Part shown: piece after piece, positions 9,305-18,445 of the stretch | Position numbering within the stretch: position 1 is the first letter of the stretch | Layout of the letters: every line of letters starts with the position of its first letter | Assembly (NCBI GenBank): GCA_902826145.1 | Contig: CADEDT010000013.1 | Span: forward strand, 1-36,496 | Length of the DNA stretch: 36,496 nucleotides | DNA from: an uncultured Caulobacteraceae bacterium | GTDB taxonomy: Bacteria; Pseudomonadota; Alphaproteobacteria; Caulobacterales; Aquidulcibacteraceae | Reading direction: 5' to 3' | Notes under the pieces: model-generated | Databases searched by the model: none | The model's input: only the letters and a program-made list of their open reading frames with translations | Told to the model about the DNA's origin: nothing | Translations under genes and position numbers: made by a program

Positions 9305-10290
9305 CGCAATGGCCGGATCACTGGCCGTCGGCCAAAGAACACGAACGGGTTCCAAGCAAGCATGCGCGCGATCTTCGCCGACGACGCAGTGCGTGCGCGC
9401 TGTACCTTGCCGCGCGCGCCCCACGTTTTCGGCAAGCCAGCGACGCCGGCAATCAGCCCGCGCCACGCCGCGAACCCGCGACCACGCAGCAGCGCTGACG
9501 TCGCCGCCGCGGCCGTGATCAGCATGTGCGGAAATAGAAGCGGCCAGAACAAGACCCACGGCATGCATTTCACGAACGTCCACAGCCGATTTCGGGCACC
9601 GTGGAATTGAGCGAATGCGGAGCGCGCGCTCGTTACGCCGCCGCCGACATGCGCGACGACAGCGTCAGGCGATTGCAGGATGCGCCAACCGGCCAGCCGC
9701 AAACGGAAGCAAAGATCGACGTCCTCGAAATAGCAGAAATAGCGCTCGTCAAATCCGCCGACGGCGTTGAATGCTTCGCGCCGCACCAGCATGGCGGCGG
9801 CGCACGCGGCAAAACTCTCACCAAGTGGTGGCGGGGTGGTGCGGCGTTGGCCGAAATTGGCGCGATAGGCGATGCCGCTGGCGTGCAGCGCGTCGCCTGT
9901 ACCGTCGAAGACGTTTGGATCGTCGGCGCTTATCTGCGTTGAGCCGATGGCGGCGGCGCGCGGGAAGCGTTCGGCAGTCTCGATCAGGCGCACGAGCCAA
10001 TCCGGCTCAGGAAACGCGTCGGGGTTGAGGAAGACGAGGTAAGGCGTCTCCACTTCCGCGGCGCCTTGGTTATTGGCGGCGGCGAAGCCGAAATTCTTCT
10101 CGTTCTGAATAAGCGTGGCGTTGGCCGGCATCGAGCCGCGCGACGGTCGTTGCGCAGCGTCGGAATCGTTGTCGACCACGACAAGTTTCCACCGCGTCTC
10201 CGTCTGCGCCGCCAGCGCCTCCGCCATACGCCACCACCACCGCGCACTATTGTGCGTGACGACGACTATGGTGGCGATGGCGGAGGTCAT
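9301..10290 (-). CDS. Family 2 glycosyltransferase (rhamnosyltransferase-like)
   Basis: The 329-residue enzyme has IATIVVVTHNSA at the N-terminus, VVVDNDS, NFGFAAANNQGA, FLNPDAFPEPDW and GGFDERYFCYFEDVDLCFR, all typical of GT2 rhamnosyltransferase-like proteins. The C-terminal third has hydrophobic stretches (WVLFWPLLFPHMLITAAAA) that may bind the membrane. It is last in a three-gene minus-strand operon (FkbM, Caps_synth, GT2), each junction an ATGA overlap. It resembles the GT2 at 7614-8456 in motifs and may act on a neighbouring linkage. Specificity is not predictable. Confidence 0.9.
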   Translation of the reverse strand: MTSAIATIVVVTHNSARWWWRMAEALAAQTETRWKLVVVDNDSDAAQRPSRGSMPANATLIQNEKNFGFAAANNQGAAEVETPYLVFLNPDAFPEPDWLVRLIETAERFPRAAAIGSTQISADDPNVFDGTGDALHASGIAYRANFGQRRTTPPPLGESFAACAAAMLVRREAFNAVGGFDERYFCYFEDVDLCFRLRLAGWRILQSPDAVVAHVGGGVTSARSAFAQFHGARNRLWTFVKCMPWVLFWPLLFPHMLITAAAATSALLRGRGFAAWRGLIAGVAGLPKTWGARGKVQRARTASSAKIARMLAWNPFVFFGRRPVIRPLR

Positions 10291-11024
10291 TGACTGAGTT
10301 CACCACGCCCAAAGTGGCGCAGGAGATCAATCAGTGCACCATCTGCACGAGACTCCGGCAACTTGCGCGTCAACTTGAACACCGGCTCCGGAGGATCGTT
10401 CAGCGAGGCGAGGTACCCCGAGGTCGGCGGTTCTAAGAGCCTCCGATCATTCGGTGCGAAGTGGAACGCGTGAACCGCGGACATCTTCGGCGTTGCATCC
10501 CAGATGACGCGAAACGCCGAGTCAGACTCGTACAGCTCGCCGAATAGGCTGTGAAACCAAAAATAGTCGTCCGGCTTCTGTCGTCCCTGCCAGTACGCCG
10601 CAACTCTGTCGCGCCAAGCGCTAATGACATGGCTTTGTGACGTCGCCGCGAGAAACCAACTTGCAATCATCCGATCAGGTGTCGGCCGTTCGAATGCAAA
10701 GAAGCCTGTATTGAGCTGGTCATGCAGCCAGTCGTCCAACGGCCTCGCGCACATTGCCGTCGCGTCGGCCCAGACGCCCGCATGCCGCGATAGCAATTCG
10801 ATGCGGATGCGATCGCTTCGCGCTTCTGCCTCGCTTTCGTCGGAGAGAATTGCCGCGATCGTCTCCGCCGGCAACGCGTTACGCAGCGAGACCGCGTCGA
10901 GAGCGCGAATATCCCAGCCTGGATTCAGGCGGCGCCAGCTCGCTAGACAGGCCTGAGCCACGTCTGGTGCATTGTCCCAACCCTGCAGCCAGAGCGTCCA
11001 GACTGTTTTTGGAAGCGCGATCAC
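10287..11024 (-). CDS. Capsular polysaccharide synthesis-type glycosyltransferase (Caps_synth-like)
   Basis: The 245-residue protein begins IALPKTVWTLWLQGWDNAP and contains SDRIRIELLSRHAGVWADAT. This matches the SDxxRxxLLxxxGGxWxDAT pattern of the Caps_synth family, a relative of GT32/OCH1 enzymes. The core Asp pair (SD, AD) is present and DxD is replaced by DAT, as is usual in this family. It probably transfers a hexose in glycan assembly. It overlaps its neighbours by ATGA at both ends (10287-10290 and 11021-11024). By eye the segment from about 10290 to 11850 looks less GC-rich than flanking genes, which may reflect separate acquisition. Confidence 0.82.
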   Translation of the reverse strand: MIALPKTVWTLWLQGWDNAPDVAQACLASWRRLNPGWDIRALDAVSLRNALPAETIAAILSDESEAEARSDRIRIELLSRHAGVWADATAMCARPLDDWLHDQLNTGFFAFERPTPDRMIASWFLAATSQSHVISAWRDRVAAYWQGRQKPDDYFWFHSLFGELYESDSAFRVIWDATPKMSAVHAFHFAPNDRRLLEPPTSGYLASLNDPPEPVFKLTRKLPESRADGALIDLLRHFGRGELSQ

Positions 11025-11854
11025 GAATGCAGCCGAGCAAACAGAACGTTGGCGCGTTGTCGAAACTCATAACCAAGCGGAGCTAGCAACACCTTGAACT
11101 CTTCGGCGGGACTTTGTCCTTCTCGCTCTGGCGAAACATCGATCGCGAGTTTTCGAGGACGTATGTCGCCGAGGCCTTCGAATATCTCCAGCTCCACGCC
11201 TTCAGCTTCAAGCTTCAGGAAGTCGATTCGCTGAACGCTACGCTGAGCGCAGTAGTCACTCAGCGCAATCACTTGGATTTCTCGTTGCGCAATAGATGCG
11301 CCGTCATCTGGGGTCAGCAAAGAGTGCTCAACGCTTGATGCCGATATGTTGAGCGTCATGGTTTGTGTCGAGGAGTATGCGCCTAATTCATTCAGGAACG
11401 CGTTTGGATGCTTCCCGATATTGGCGGACAGGCACGCGAAGTTTCGAGGTTCTGGCTCGAAAGCATGAAGCTCTTGAGCTCTTTCGACGGCGCTAAGGCT
11501 GAAGCCGCCAACGTAGGCGCCGCAATCAACGACGATGTCGTCTTGCTCAACGGATACAAAGCCCGGCAGCGCGTACTTGTGCTCCAGCCAAGTTCGGTAT
11601 CCTGAAAGAATGTGCGAGAACTTCACCATCGGAAGCGGGCGTGGAAAGACAATCTCTTCGCTGAGCTGCTTGGCGACAAGCGTGTCCTTGCGAAGCTCGA
11701 ACTCTGTGGGCCGAAAATGCTCGTGCGCCTTAGAGAGCACCTCATACACGGTGTTCCGGCTAGCTTCGTCGAGCCCCTGCGCCAGTGCGCGCAGTTGTCC
11801 CTCGATTTGAAGGGACGAAAGCGGGACGTTGGGAAAGAACGGCTTCTCCGGCAT
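11021..11854 (-). CDS. FkbM family methyltransferase
   Basis: This 277-residue SAM-dependent O-methyltransferase has VDCGAYVGGFSL (SAM motif I) at about residue 111, HAFEPEPRNFACLSANI (motif II region), and the FkbM-type IDFLKLEAEGVELEIFEGL near residue 210. In glycan loci such enzymes methylate sugar hydroxyls, often at a chain terminus. The first about 95 residues are an N-terminal extension without a recognised domain. It is first in the minus-strand operon with Caps_synth and GT2. GAGGA lies directly against the ATG, so the start is not certain. Confidence 0.88.
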   Translation of the reverse strand: MPEKPFFPNVPLSSLQIEGQLRALAQGLDEASRNTVYEVLSKAHEHFRPTEFELRKDTLVAKQLSEEIVFPRPLPMVKFSHILSGYRTWLEHKYALPGFVSVEQDDIVVDCGAYVGGFSLSAVERAQELHAFEPEPRNFACLSANIGKHPNAFLNELGAYSSTQTMTLNISASSVEHSLLTPDDGASIAQREIQVIALSDYCAQRSVQRIDFLKLEAEGVELEIFEGLGDIRPRKLAIDVSPEREGQSPAEEFKVLLAPLGYEFRQRANVLFARLHS

Positions 11855-11894
11855 TCCTCGAACAGATAGCTGAGCCAGCTGGGCTCGAAAAGCG

Positions 11895-12902
11895 CTAGAC
11901 CAGCAAGGCCACCACAGAGAGAGATGCGATGAGCATCGCGGTGCCAGTTGCGGTCTCGCGTATGAAGACGAGATTGGAGTTCGACACAGGCGAGAGTACG
12001 CTGCACTTCTGTATGTGCTGACCGCCGAGTCTGGAGCCGCCGGACTCGCTTCTCACGCCCCCAAAAGACCCACTCACCCCAGCCTCAGTCGTATCCAGCA
12101 CAGCCTGTGTGCTTGAGCCCTCCACCAGCGCCTTCAGCAACACGCCCGGTTGCGGAAATACGCGCCCGAGCACGGCTTGCATCATCGGCGAAATATCGAG
12201 CGCGATGACGCGGCCGGGCGTTTCGGTCGTTGGGTCGCCGATCTGGATTGTCTCGCCATTGCTCCAGCCCGCGATCGCGGTACTGTTGACGACTTGCAGC
12301 GTGGTCGAAGAAGGCGAGGCCTTCACCCAGGCGGATTCATCCGGCGTCTTTGACGTATTCCAGATGCGCACATAGCTCACGCCCGCCATGAAGGCGCCGA
12401 AGAACAAGCCAGCTGTGGCCGAGGAAAGCGTGATCGTATCGCCGGAAACGCCGCTGACCGTCGCCGTGCGCGGGTTCTGCGCGCGCAAGGTATCGATGCG
12501 ATAGATCGAGACGACGCCGTCGCCGCCGGGCGTGAAGATTAGTCGCCGTTCTTCCTCCGCGGCGATGCGCGCCCACGCGCTGGCGCCGCGCGCGTAGAGC
12601 GCGTCCTCGTCTTCGATATAGACGCGCCAGCCAGCCTTCAGCGTCAACTCTTCCCAGAAGCCGTCGCGGTAGTAGGCGAGCGCGCCATTGGCCATCGCGC
12701 CCCATGCGTCGCCGGTCTTGCCCGCCGGCAGCAGATAGATATCCCCATCCGTCGGCGAGCCAGGCTGCGCGGAGGTGGTGGCCGAGAGCGCCGAGAGCTG
12801 GACCAGGGCGTCCAGACGGCGGAGCGATTCGTTGATGGTGACGTGCTTCTGAGCTTGCGCGGCGGCCAAATAGGGCAGGCCCAGGCGGGTGGATTGCGAC
12901 AT
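11895..12902 (-). CDS. DUF2793 domain protein (phage/GTA spike or tail type)
   Basis: The 335-residue protein opens MSQSTRLGLPYLAAAQAQKHVTINESLRRLD, and an AQKHVT-NE segment followed by a GDIYLLP-(8-10)-GDAWGAMANGALAYYRDGFWEELT block is the DUF2793 signature. I associate this family with alphaproteobacterial phage-tail or gene-transfer-agent surface proteins (from memory, not searched). The middle is beta-rich, and the C-terminus ends with a hydrophobic stretch (TAMLIASLSVVALLV) that could be a membrane or oligomerisation segment. AGGAG about 11 nt upstream supports the ATG at 12902 over an in-frame ATG at 13043. No other phage gene is nearby. Confidence 0.8.
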   Translation of the reverse strand: MSQSTRLGLPYLAAAQAQKHVTINESLRRLDALVQLSALSATTSAQPGSPTDGDIYLLPAGKTGDAWGAMANGALAYYRDGFWEELTLKAGWRVYIEDEDALYARGASAWARIAAEEERRLIFTPGGDGVVSIYRIDTLRAQNPRTATVSGVSGDTITLSSATAGLFFGAFMAGVSYVRIWNTSKTPDESAWVKASPSSTTLQVVNSTAIAGWSNGETIQIGDPTTETPGRVIALDISPMMQAVLGRVFPQPGVLLKALVEGSSTQAVLDTTEAGVSGSFGGVRSESGGSRLGGQHIQKCSVLSPVSNSNLVFIRETATGTAMLIASLSVVALLV

Positions 12903-13113
12903 TTGTGACAGGACTCCTTCGTCCCATCCTATGGTCGCAGGGAACTCAGCCGGATTGAGCCGCCCGAACCCGCCATTTTCGGCCCGAAAACCCGGATTCC
13001 GTGTCCTGCAATCAACGCTTTGGGAAAGAGTCCGTCCCAGCATGACGTTGGGTTCTCTGGCCCCCGCGATTTGGATAGACTGGCCAGGGCGTAAGAGGCA
13101 TTACGGGGCCGGG
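12903..13113. promoter_or_regulatory. Divergent intergenic region, DUF2793 / TIR-like gene
   Basis: A 211-nt gap lies between divergent starts. It contains AGGAG for the leftward gene (about 12914-12918). If the rightward gene instead begins at the ATG at 13042, the gap shrinks to 139 nt. No operator or promoter motif was recognised. Confidence 0.3.
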
Positions 13114-14067
13114 ATGACCAGCGGGATCACCTTCATTTTGCACGCGCCGGCGGACGCCGCCTATGCCGCCGAATTGGCGGAGGCGTTGTCCCCGATTTCC
13201 GCGTTCGCGGTGGCGCTGCCGAACGCTGGCGCGCGACCAACGCTCTACGGCATGGGCGCTGTTTGCGTCGTCGTTTGGAGCAAGGCGGCAGCCGCGCAAG
13301 GCGTGGCGCTGACTGGCCTTACCAACACAGTGATCTGCAGCGTCGGTGACGCGCCGCCGCCGCGTATCGTCGGCAGCGAGTCGATTGCTCACCTCCGTGC
13401 GCAAGGCGCCGCGAGCGCGGACGCGCCGCGTCTGCGCAGCGTGATCGAAGATATTCAAATGCGCCTCGCCGAGCGCAGCACGCGCGGCAGCGCGACGCCG
13501 GCGTTGGCTGCAGCCGCACATCGCGGCGCAATCGGCTTATCCGATAATGGCAAGAATCGCATGGCGGTTCGCAGTGCTTGGGGCCTCGCGGCAACACTCG
13601 CGGTTGTCAGCGTCGCTGCTCCCGTCGTGGGTGCGCGCGCAGGCGCGGCGAACATTGCTGCAAACGATCAAGACGACGCGGTGAGTCAAATCGCTGCAAC
13701 AACGCCAGTCGAGCAGGTTCAAGCCGTAGCGCTGAATGATGCCGGCGATATTGTGCAAGTCGCGTCGACGCCAGCTGTGCTGCGCCCGGTGGAGACGGAG
13801 CAAGAGCTGGCGCTCGCCAGCTATGTGGCTGAGACCACATCGGCGCCGATTTCGATCGAGCCTGTTTCGTTGGAAGCGGTGCCGGTGATCGAAGACATCT
13901 TCGCGCGCTCAACGCTTGATCCGAAGGCTGCGGGCGTGATCGCCGCTATGGTCGCTGGCACATCGGCAATGAGCGATTGGAAGATCGACGCGTCGGCGCC
14001 GGCGTCTCAGCCCGTGGCGGCACTGAAGCCCGCGCAAGAAGCCGCGAAGCCCACGTCCGGCGCTTGA
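13114..14067 (+). CDS. Single-pass membrane protein with weakly TIR-like N-terminus
   Basis: The 317-residue product has three parts. Residues 1-120 form an alpha/beta domain starting ITFILHAPADAAYAAELAEAL, then AVCVVVWSKAAAAQG, a layout loosely like a TIR domain (strand-helix, then VVVWS). I do not see the TIR NADase glutamate, so this is only a resemblance. Residues about 150-175 are a hydrophobic anchor, and the rest is an Ala/Val/Pro-rich, probably periplasmic tail ending AKPTSGA. The start is ambiguous: ATG at 13042 would add 24 residues. It sits directly upstream of rfbB with a 26-nt gap, so it may share that transcript. Function unknown. Confidence 0.65.
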   Translation: MTSGITFILHAPADAAYAAELAEALSPISAFAVALPNAGARPTLYGMGAVCVVVWSKAAAAQGVALTGLTNTVICSVGDAPPPRIVGSESIAHLRAQGAASADAPRLRSVIEDIQMRLAERSTRGSATPALAAAAHRGAIGLSDNGKNRMAVRSAWGLAATLAVVSVAAPVVGARAGAANIAANDQDDAVSQIAATTPVEQVQAVALNDAGDIVQVASTPAVLRPVETEQELALASYVAETTSAPISIEPVSLEAVPVIEDIFARSTLDPKAAGVIAAMVAGTSAMSDWKIDASAPASQPVAALKPAQEAAKPTSGA

Positions 14068-14093
14068 GCCGGCCAGCAATCTAGAGGAACGCG

Positions 14094-15146
14094 GTGCGAG
14101 TTCTCGTCACTGGCGGCGCCGGTTTTATCGGTTCAGCTGTGTGCAGGCGCTTGGTGCGCGAGACGCGCTGGCGCGTGCTCAATCTGGATGCGCTGACCTA
14201 CGCCGCGAGCCTTTCCTCACTCGCCGACATCGAGGGTGACGAGAACTACAGTTTCGTCAAAGGCGACATCTGCGACCGTGCTCTGCTCGACAAGGTGTTC
14301 GCCGAGTTCGCGCCGGATGCGGTGATGCATCTGGCCGCCGAGAGCCATGTCGATCGCTCGATCACCGGTTCGGCGGCGTTCGTGCAGACCAACATTGTCG
14401 GCACGCACACATTGCTTGAGGCGGCGGTTCGCTACTGGGACGCACTGAAAGATCCCGCAGCCAAGCAACGCTTTCGCTTCCTCCATGTCTCGACGGACGA
14501 GGTGTACGGCTCACTTGGTGAAGAGGGGCTGTTCACGGAGACGACCGCCTACGACCCACGCTCGCCGTATTCCGCGAGCAAAGCGGCGTCCGACCATCTC
14601 GCTTCGGCGTGGCATCATACGTTCGGTTTGCCGGTGTTGATTTCGAATTGCTCGAACAATTACGGGCCGTATCAGTTTCCTGAGAAGCTGATCCCCACGA
14701 TGATCCTGAAGGCGCTCGCGGGCGAGCCGCTGCCAGTCTACGGCGATGGCGGCAATGTGCGCGATTGGCTCTATGTCGGCGATCACGCGGCGGCGCTGGA
14801 GCTGATCGTTGCGAAGGGCCGCGTTGGCGAGACCTACAATGTCGGCGGCCGCAACGAGAAGAAGAACATCGAGGTCGTGAACGCGATCCTCGATCTCGTC
14901 GATGAGCTCGCGCCCAATCGCAACGCGCCGCGCTCAGAAATTCAGTACGTGAAGGATCGGCCCGGCCACGATCGCCGCTATGCGATCGATTGCACCAAGC
15001 TTGAAACCGAATTGGGCTGGCGCGCGGAGGAGAACTTCGCCACCGGCATTCGTAAGACTGTGCAATGGTATCTCGCTCGCCGCGACTGGTGGGGGCCGCT
15101 GCTCTCCGGCGATTTCAAAGGCCAGCGCTTAGGCTTGCGCAGCTAA
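14094..15146 (+). CDS. rfbB: dTDP-glucose 4,6-dehydratase
   Basis: Second enzyme of dTDP-L-rhamnose synthesis: it converts dTDP-glucose to dTDP-4-keto-6-deoxyglucose with bound NAD+. The 350-residue protein shows [10 protein letters not shown], the dehydratase [19 protein letters not shown], the STDEVYG catalytic Asp-Glu pair, [10 protein letters not shown] (YxxxK), [14 protein letters not shown] and the late [11 protein letters not shown] motif. Start is GTG at 14094 with AGAGGA upstream. Its stop overlaps the rfbC ATG by one base, so the two genes form a coupled pair. Confidence 0.97.
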   Translation: MRVLVTGGAGFIGSAVCRRLVRETRWRVLNLDALTYAASLSSLADIEGDENYSFVKGDICDRALLDKVFAEFAPDAVMHLAAESHVDRSITGSAAFVQTNIVGTHTLLEAAVRYWDALKDPAAKQRFRFLHVSTDEVYGSLGEEGLFTETTAYDPRSPYSASKAASDHLASAWHHTFGLPVLISNCSNNYGPYQFPEKLIPTMILKALAGEPLPVYGDGGNVRDWLYVGDHAAALELIVAKGRVGETYNVGGRNEKKNIEVVNAILDLVDELAPNRNAPRSEIQYVKDRPGHDRRYAIDCTKLETELGWRAEENFATGIRKTVQWYLARRDWWGPLLSGDFKGQRLGLRS

Positions 15147-15697
15147 TGGAGATCGAGCGCGCCCCGATCGACGATGTGTTGATCATTCGTCCGAAGAAGA
15201 ACGGTGACCATCGCGGCTTCTTGTCAGAAACGTTCAAAGCGTCGGCGCTGAAGGAAGCGGGCGTCGATCTGGATTGGATCCAGGATAACCATTCCTTCTC
15301 CGCAACGCGGGGAGTCGTTCGTGGCTTGCACTTCCAGCGCGCGCCAAAGGCGCAAGCGAAGTTGCTGCGCGTCGTGCGCGGCGCGATCCTCGATGTGGCC
15401 GTAGACATTCGCAAAGCCTCACTGAGCTACGGCCAGCACGTTGCTGTTGAGCTCAGCGCTGAGAACTGGACGCAGCTCTACGTTCCCGTCGGCTTCGCGC
15501 ACGGCTTCTGCACGCTGACTGAGAATGCTGAAGTGCTGTACAAGGTAAGCGCCGAATATGGCCCTTCCGAAGAAGGTGGCGTCCTTTGGAACGATCCTGA
15601 TCTGGGCATCGATTGGCCGATCAAGGCTGAGGAGGCGACGCTTTCACCACGCGACCGCGCATGGCCGAAGTTCAAAGACCTCGTCTCGCCGTTCTAG
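15146..15697 (+). CDS. rfbC: dTDP-4-dehydrorhamnose 3,5-epimerase
   Basis: Third enzyme of the rhamnose pathway, a cupin that epimerises C3 and C5 of the 4-keto sugar. The 183-residue protein has the RmlC landmarks: DHRGFLSETF, WIQDNHSFS, GVVRGLHFQ with the catalytic His, GAILDVAVDIRK, YVPVGFAHGFCTL and YKVSAEYGP. The ATG at 15146 overlaps the rfbB TAA; an upstream in-frame GTG would run 27 residues inside rfbB in another frame. The stop TAG is inside the CTAG shared with the rfbD stop. Confidence 0.96.
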   Translation: MEIERAPIDDVLIIRPKKNGDHRGFLSETFKASALKEAGVDLDWIQDNHSFSATRGVVRGLHFQRAPKAQAKLLRVVRGAILDVAVDIRKASLSYGQHVAVELSAENWTQLYVPVGFAHGFCTLTENAEVLYKVSAEYGPSEEGGVLWNDPDLGIDWPIKAEEATLSPRDRAWPKFKDLVSPF

Positions 15698-16569
15698 GCG
15701 AGTAACTGCGCCACATATTGGCGTACGCCGTCCCGCCATGGCGCAGGCGTGATCCCAAGTGCCTCTATCTTCGATGTGTCGAGCCGCGAGTTCGCTGGCC
15801 GTTGCGCGGGCGTGGGATACTCAGCGGTGAGAATACGTTTGACGCGTACGCGGTTGCGCCCGTGCTGCGTTGCTTGGGTGAAGATTGCCTCGGCGAAATC
15901 CGCCCACGTCGCCTCGCCAGCGCCGGCGAAGTGAAAAACGCCGGCGGCATCGGCGTCGCCGTCGAGGAGCCGCGACACAAGCGCGATGCACGCACGCGCG
16001 AGTTCATCTGTCCCCGTCGGCCGCCCCAATTGATCGCCAACGACGCCAACCTCGTCACGCGTTTCGCCGAGGCGCAGCATCGTCTTCAGGAAATTAGTGC
16101 GATCAGCCGAGAAGACCCACGATGTACGCACGATTGCGGCGCGCTCATGCGCGTCCAACACGGCTACCTCACCGTCGGCCTTACTCACTCCATAAACGCT
16201 AACAGGATCACGCGCGTCGGTTTCAACGTAGGGCGCGGGCTTGTCGCCGCGAAAGACGTAATCGGTCGAGATGTGAGCTAACGGCGCGCCGATGGCGGAG
16301 GCAGCGCGCGCCATTGCAGCAGGTGCATCGCGATTTAGCGCAAGGGCGAGTTCAGGCTCGCTTTCAGCCTTGTCGACGCCGGTATATCCCGAAGCGTTGA
16401 TGATCACAGCAGGCCTGAGCGTCGCGATCGCCGCTTCAATTGCGTCCGTGCGTTCCAGATCGAGATCGCGTCGTGAGAGAGTCTTGATTTCCCAACTCGC
16501 CGGAAGCTGCGCGCGCTGCAGCGCTAGCCCGAGCTGCCCCGTCCCGCCAAACACGAGAACGCGCGTCAT
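15694..16569 (-). CDS. rfbD: dTDP-4-dehydrorhamnose reductase
   Basis: Last enzyme of dTDP-L-rhamnose synthesis, reducing the 4-keto group with NAD(P)H. The 291-residue SDR starts MTRVLVFGGTGQLG and carries INASGYTGVDKAESEPELA, HISTDYVFRGD, the catalytic YGVSKADGE and VRTSWVFS. It lies 3 nt downstream of rfbA on the minus strand, so rfbA-rfbD form an operon converging on rfbB-rfbC. The usual rfb cluster is thus complete but split into two convergent pairs. Confidence 0.96.
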   Translation of the reverse strand: MTRVLVFGGTGQLGLALQRAQLPASWEIKTLSRRDLDLERTDAIEAAIATLRPAVIINASGYTGVDKAESEPELALALNRDAPAAMARAASAIGAPLAHISTDYVFRGDKPAPYVETDARDPVSVYGVSKADGEVAVLDAHERAAIVRTSWVFSADRTNFLKTMLRLGETRDEVGVVGDQLGRPTGTDELARACIALVSRLLDGDADAAGVFHFAGAGEATWADFAEAIFTQATQHGRNRVRVKRILTAEYPTPAQRPANSRLDTSKIEALGITPAPWRDGVRQYVAQLLA

Positions 16570-16572
16570 CGC

Positions 16573-17448
16573 TCAGCCGCCGTGCTGACGCACAATATCG
16601 AGCAGATATTTGGCGTACTCGGTCTTGCCCAAGGAGTGCGCTTGCCGCTCCACTTGTGCCGCATCGATATAACCAAGATGAAACGCGATCTCCTCGGGGC
16701 AGGCGACCTTTAGGCCCTGGCGCATCTCGATAACTTTAATGAACGTCGCTGCCTCATGCAGTGACTCATGCGTGCCTGTGTCGAGCCAAGCAAAGCCGCG
16801 GCCCATCATTTCGACGTGCAGCTTGCCGTCCTCGAGATAGCACTTGTTGAGATCGGTGATCTCAAGCTCGCCGCGCGCCGATGGCTTCAGTGACCGCGCG
16901 CGTTGTGCCACTGTGCCGTCGTAGAAATAAATTCCCGTAACTGCCCAATCCGAGCGTGGCGCCTGAGGCTTCTCTTCCAGACTCACCGCCCGGTTTTCCG
17001 CGTCGAACTCGACCACACCGTACCGCTCAGGATCGCTGACACGATACGCAAACACCGTCGCGCCTTTGCGTCGCGCCGCCGCGTCGCGAAGGTATTCTCC
17101 CATCGAGTGGCCGAAAAAGATATTGTCGCCGAGGATCAGCGCGCACGGCTCGTCGCCAATGAAATCAGCGCCGATGATAAAGGCTTCCGCAATCCCGCGC
17201 GGCGCGTCCTGCACCGCGTATGAGAGTTTCACGCCCCATTGCGAGCCATCGCCGAGAGCTTTCTCGAACAGCGGCATGTCGTGCGGCGTCGTGATGATGA
17301 GGATGTCGCGGATGCCGGCGAGCATGAGCGTCGTCAGCGGGTAATAGATCATTGGCTTGTCGTAGACAGGCAGGAGCTGCTTGCTCATCGCAATCGTCAG
17401 CGGGAACAGCCGTGTCCCCGAACCTCCGGCAAGCACAATGCCCTTCAT
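16573..17448 (-). CDS. rfbA: Glucose-1-phosphate thymidylyltransferase
   Basis: First enzyme of dTDP-L-rhamnose synthesis, joining glucose-1-phosphate and dTTP. The 291-residue protein has [42 protein letters not shown], the [20 protein letters not shown] segment and [12 protein letters not shown], so it is a standard RmlA. Sequence and length fit the long tetrameric class. It lies 14 nt downstream of the PhyH gene and 3 nt upstream of rfbD, so it may be cotranscribed with both. Confidence 0.97.
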   Translation of the reverse strand: MKGIVLAGGSGTRLFPLTIAMSKQLLPVYDKPMIYYPLTTLMLAGIRDILIITTPHDMPLFEKALGDGSQWGVKLSYAVQDAPRGIAEAFIIGADFIGDEPCALILGDNIFFGHSMGEYLRDAAARRKGATVFAYRVSDPERYGVVEFDAENRAVSLEEKPQAPRSDWAVTGIYFYDGTVAQRARSLKPSARGELEITDLNKCYLEDGKLHVEMMGRGFAWLDTGTHESLHEAATFIKVIEMRQGLKVACPEEIAFHLGYIDAAQVERQAHSLGKTEYAKYLLDIVRQHGG

Positions 17449-17462
17449 GACAATCCCAAACG

Positions 17463-18386
17463 CTAAGCGAGTTCTTGCGGCGTGTAATCTTTTTCGTGCC
17501 CGAACGACACGCGCGGATGGCGCGCATACTTGCGTCCGTCACGTGTCTCGTACTTCCACGGCGCGCGCTCAGGGAAGGGCGCGTCGGGCGCGAAAAAGGC
17601 GTGATGGTGATAGACGGGCGCGCCCTCCGGCGTCGTATGCATTACGAAGCTGAATCGTGTGCGCTTGATGTCTTTGATCGGCGCGCCGCCATGCGGCAGC
17701 TGCGGATGCCAGATGATCGTCGTGCCCTTCTTCACTGGCAGGTTGACCACCTTCAAACCCAGCCGTTGACCCTGACGCGTCACCGCGTTCTGGTAGGCGT
17801 TCCACAAGTCCGGTGAATCCGTTGGCACCGGCACACCGGCGCCTAGCACTTCGCGCGCGATCGCCGCGCGATCGAGTTCGCCCATCAGATGTCCGCCTTC
17901 GAGCGCCATCAACGGGCCGTTCTCCTCATCGACATCTTCGAGCGCGACCCACATGCCGAAATAGCGATACTCCGGCCGCGTGCAGAAATACGGTGTGTCG
18001 CGATGCAGCGGTTGCGCCGAGCCGCGCTCGTAAAAGAGCGATGTGTAGAGGCAGGTCTCCGCGCCGAAGAGGAAGTCCTGCACCGCAAGCGCCTGCGGGT
18101 TGCGCGCAAACGTGTCGAACAATTCCGTCATCGCGAGATGAATATTCACAAGCCGCGGATAGTGGCCGTCTGCGCCAATGAAGGGCGCGAGCTTGTCGTG
18201 GTTGGCGCTCTCAAAGCGGCGGAAGCGCGCTACCAATGCGTCGCATGCGTCCGCTGATAAGGAGTCCGGGATGAGCGCGTATCCCTTCTCCAGAAAGCCC
18301 TCGACGATGGGTCGAATATGCGGCGGACACCCGCGCTTTGATAGGGTTTCTCGCGCGTTATGTTCCATGAACCAAGGCAGCTGCAT
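17463..18386 (-). CDS. Phytanoyl-CoA dioxygenase (PhyH) family protein
   Basis: The 307-residue protein fits the PhyH family of Fe(II)/2-oxoglutarate dioxygenases. The iron-binding set is visible: HRD at His128-Asp130 (in [11 protein letters not shown]) and the distal His in LPHGG (His232), with an Arg shortly after (KRTRFSF) that may hold 2-oxoglutarate. The substrate is unknown; in a glycan locus it may hydroxylate a sugar, a lipid carrier or an amino-acid substituent. I chose the ATG at 18386, with GGGAGG about 12 nt upstream; an in-frame start further upstream would overlap the methyltransferase gene. It is followed after 14 nt by rfbA. Confidence 0.85.
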   Translation of the reverse strand: MQLPWFMEHNARETLSKRGCPPHIRPIVEGFLEKGYALIPDSLSADACDALVARFRRFESANHDKLAPFIGADGHYPRLVNIHLAMTELFDTFARNPQALAVQDFLFGAETCLYTSLFYERGSAQPLHRDTPYFCTRPEYRYFGMWVALEDVDEENGPLMALEGGHLMGELDRAAIAREVLGAGVPVPTDSPDLWNAYQNAVTRQGQRLGLKVVNLPVKKGTTIIWHPQLPHGGAPIKDIKRTRFSFVMHTTPEGAPVYHHHAFFAPDAPFPERAPWKYETRDGRKYARHPRVSFGHEKDYTPQELA

Positions 18387-18445
18387 ACGTCCGGTTTGCC
18401 TCCCGAAGAGGGCCGAGGCAAGGGCCTTGTCAGCGCACCTTGGTG

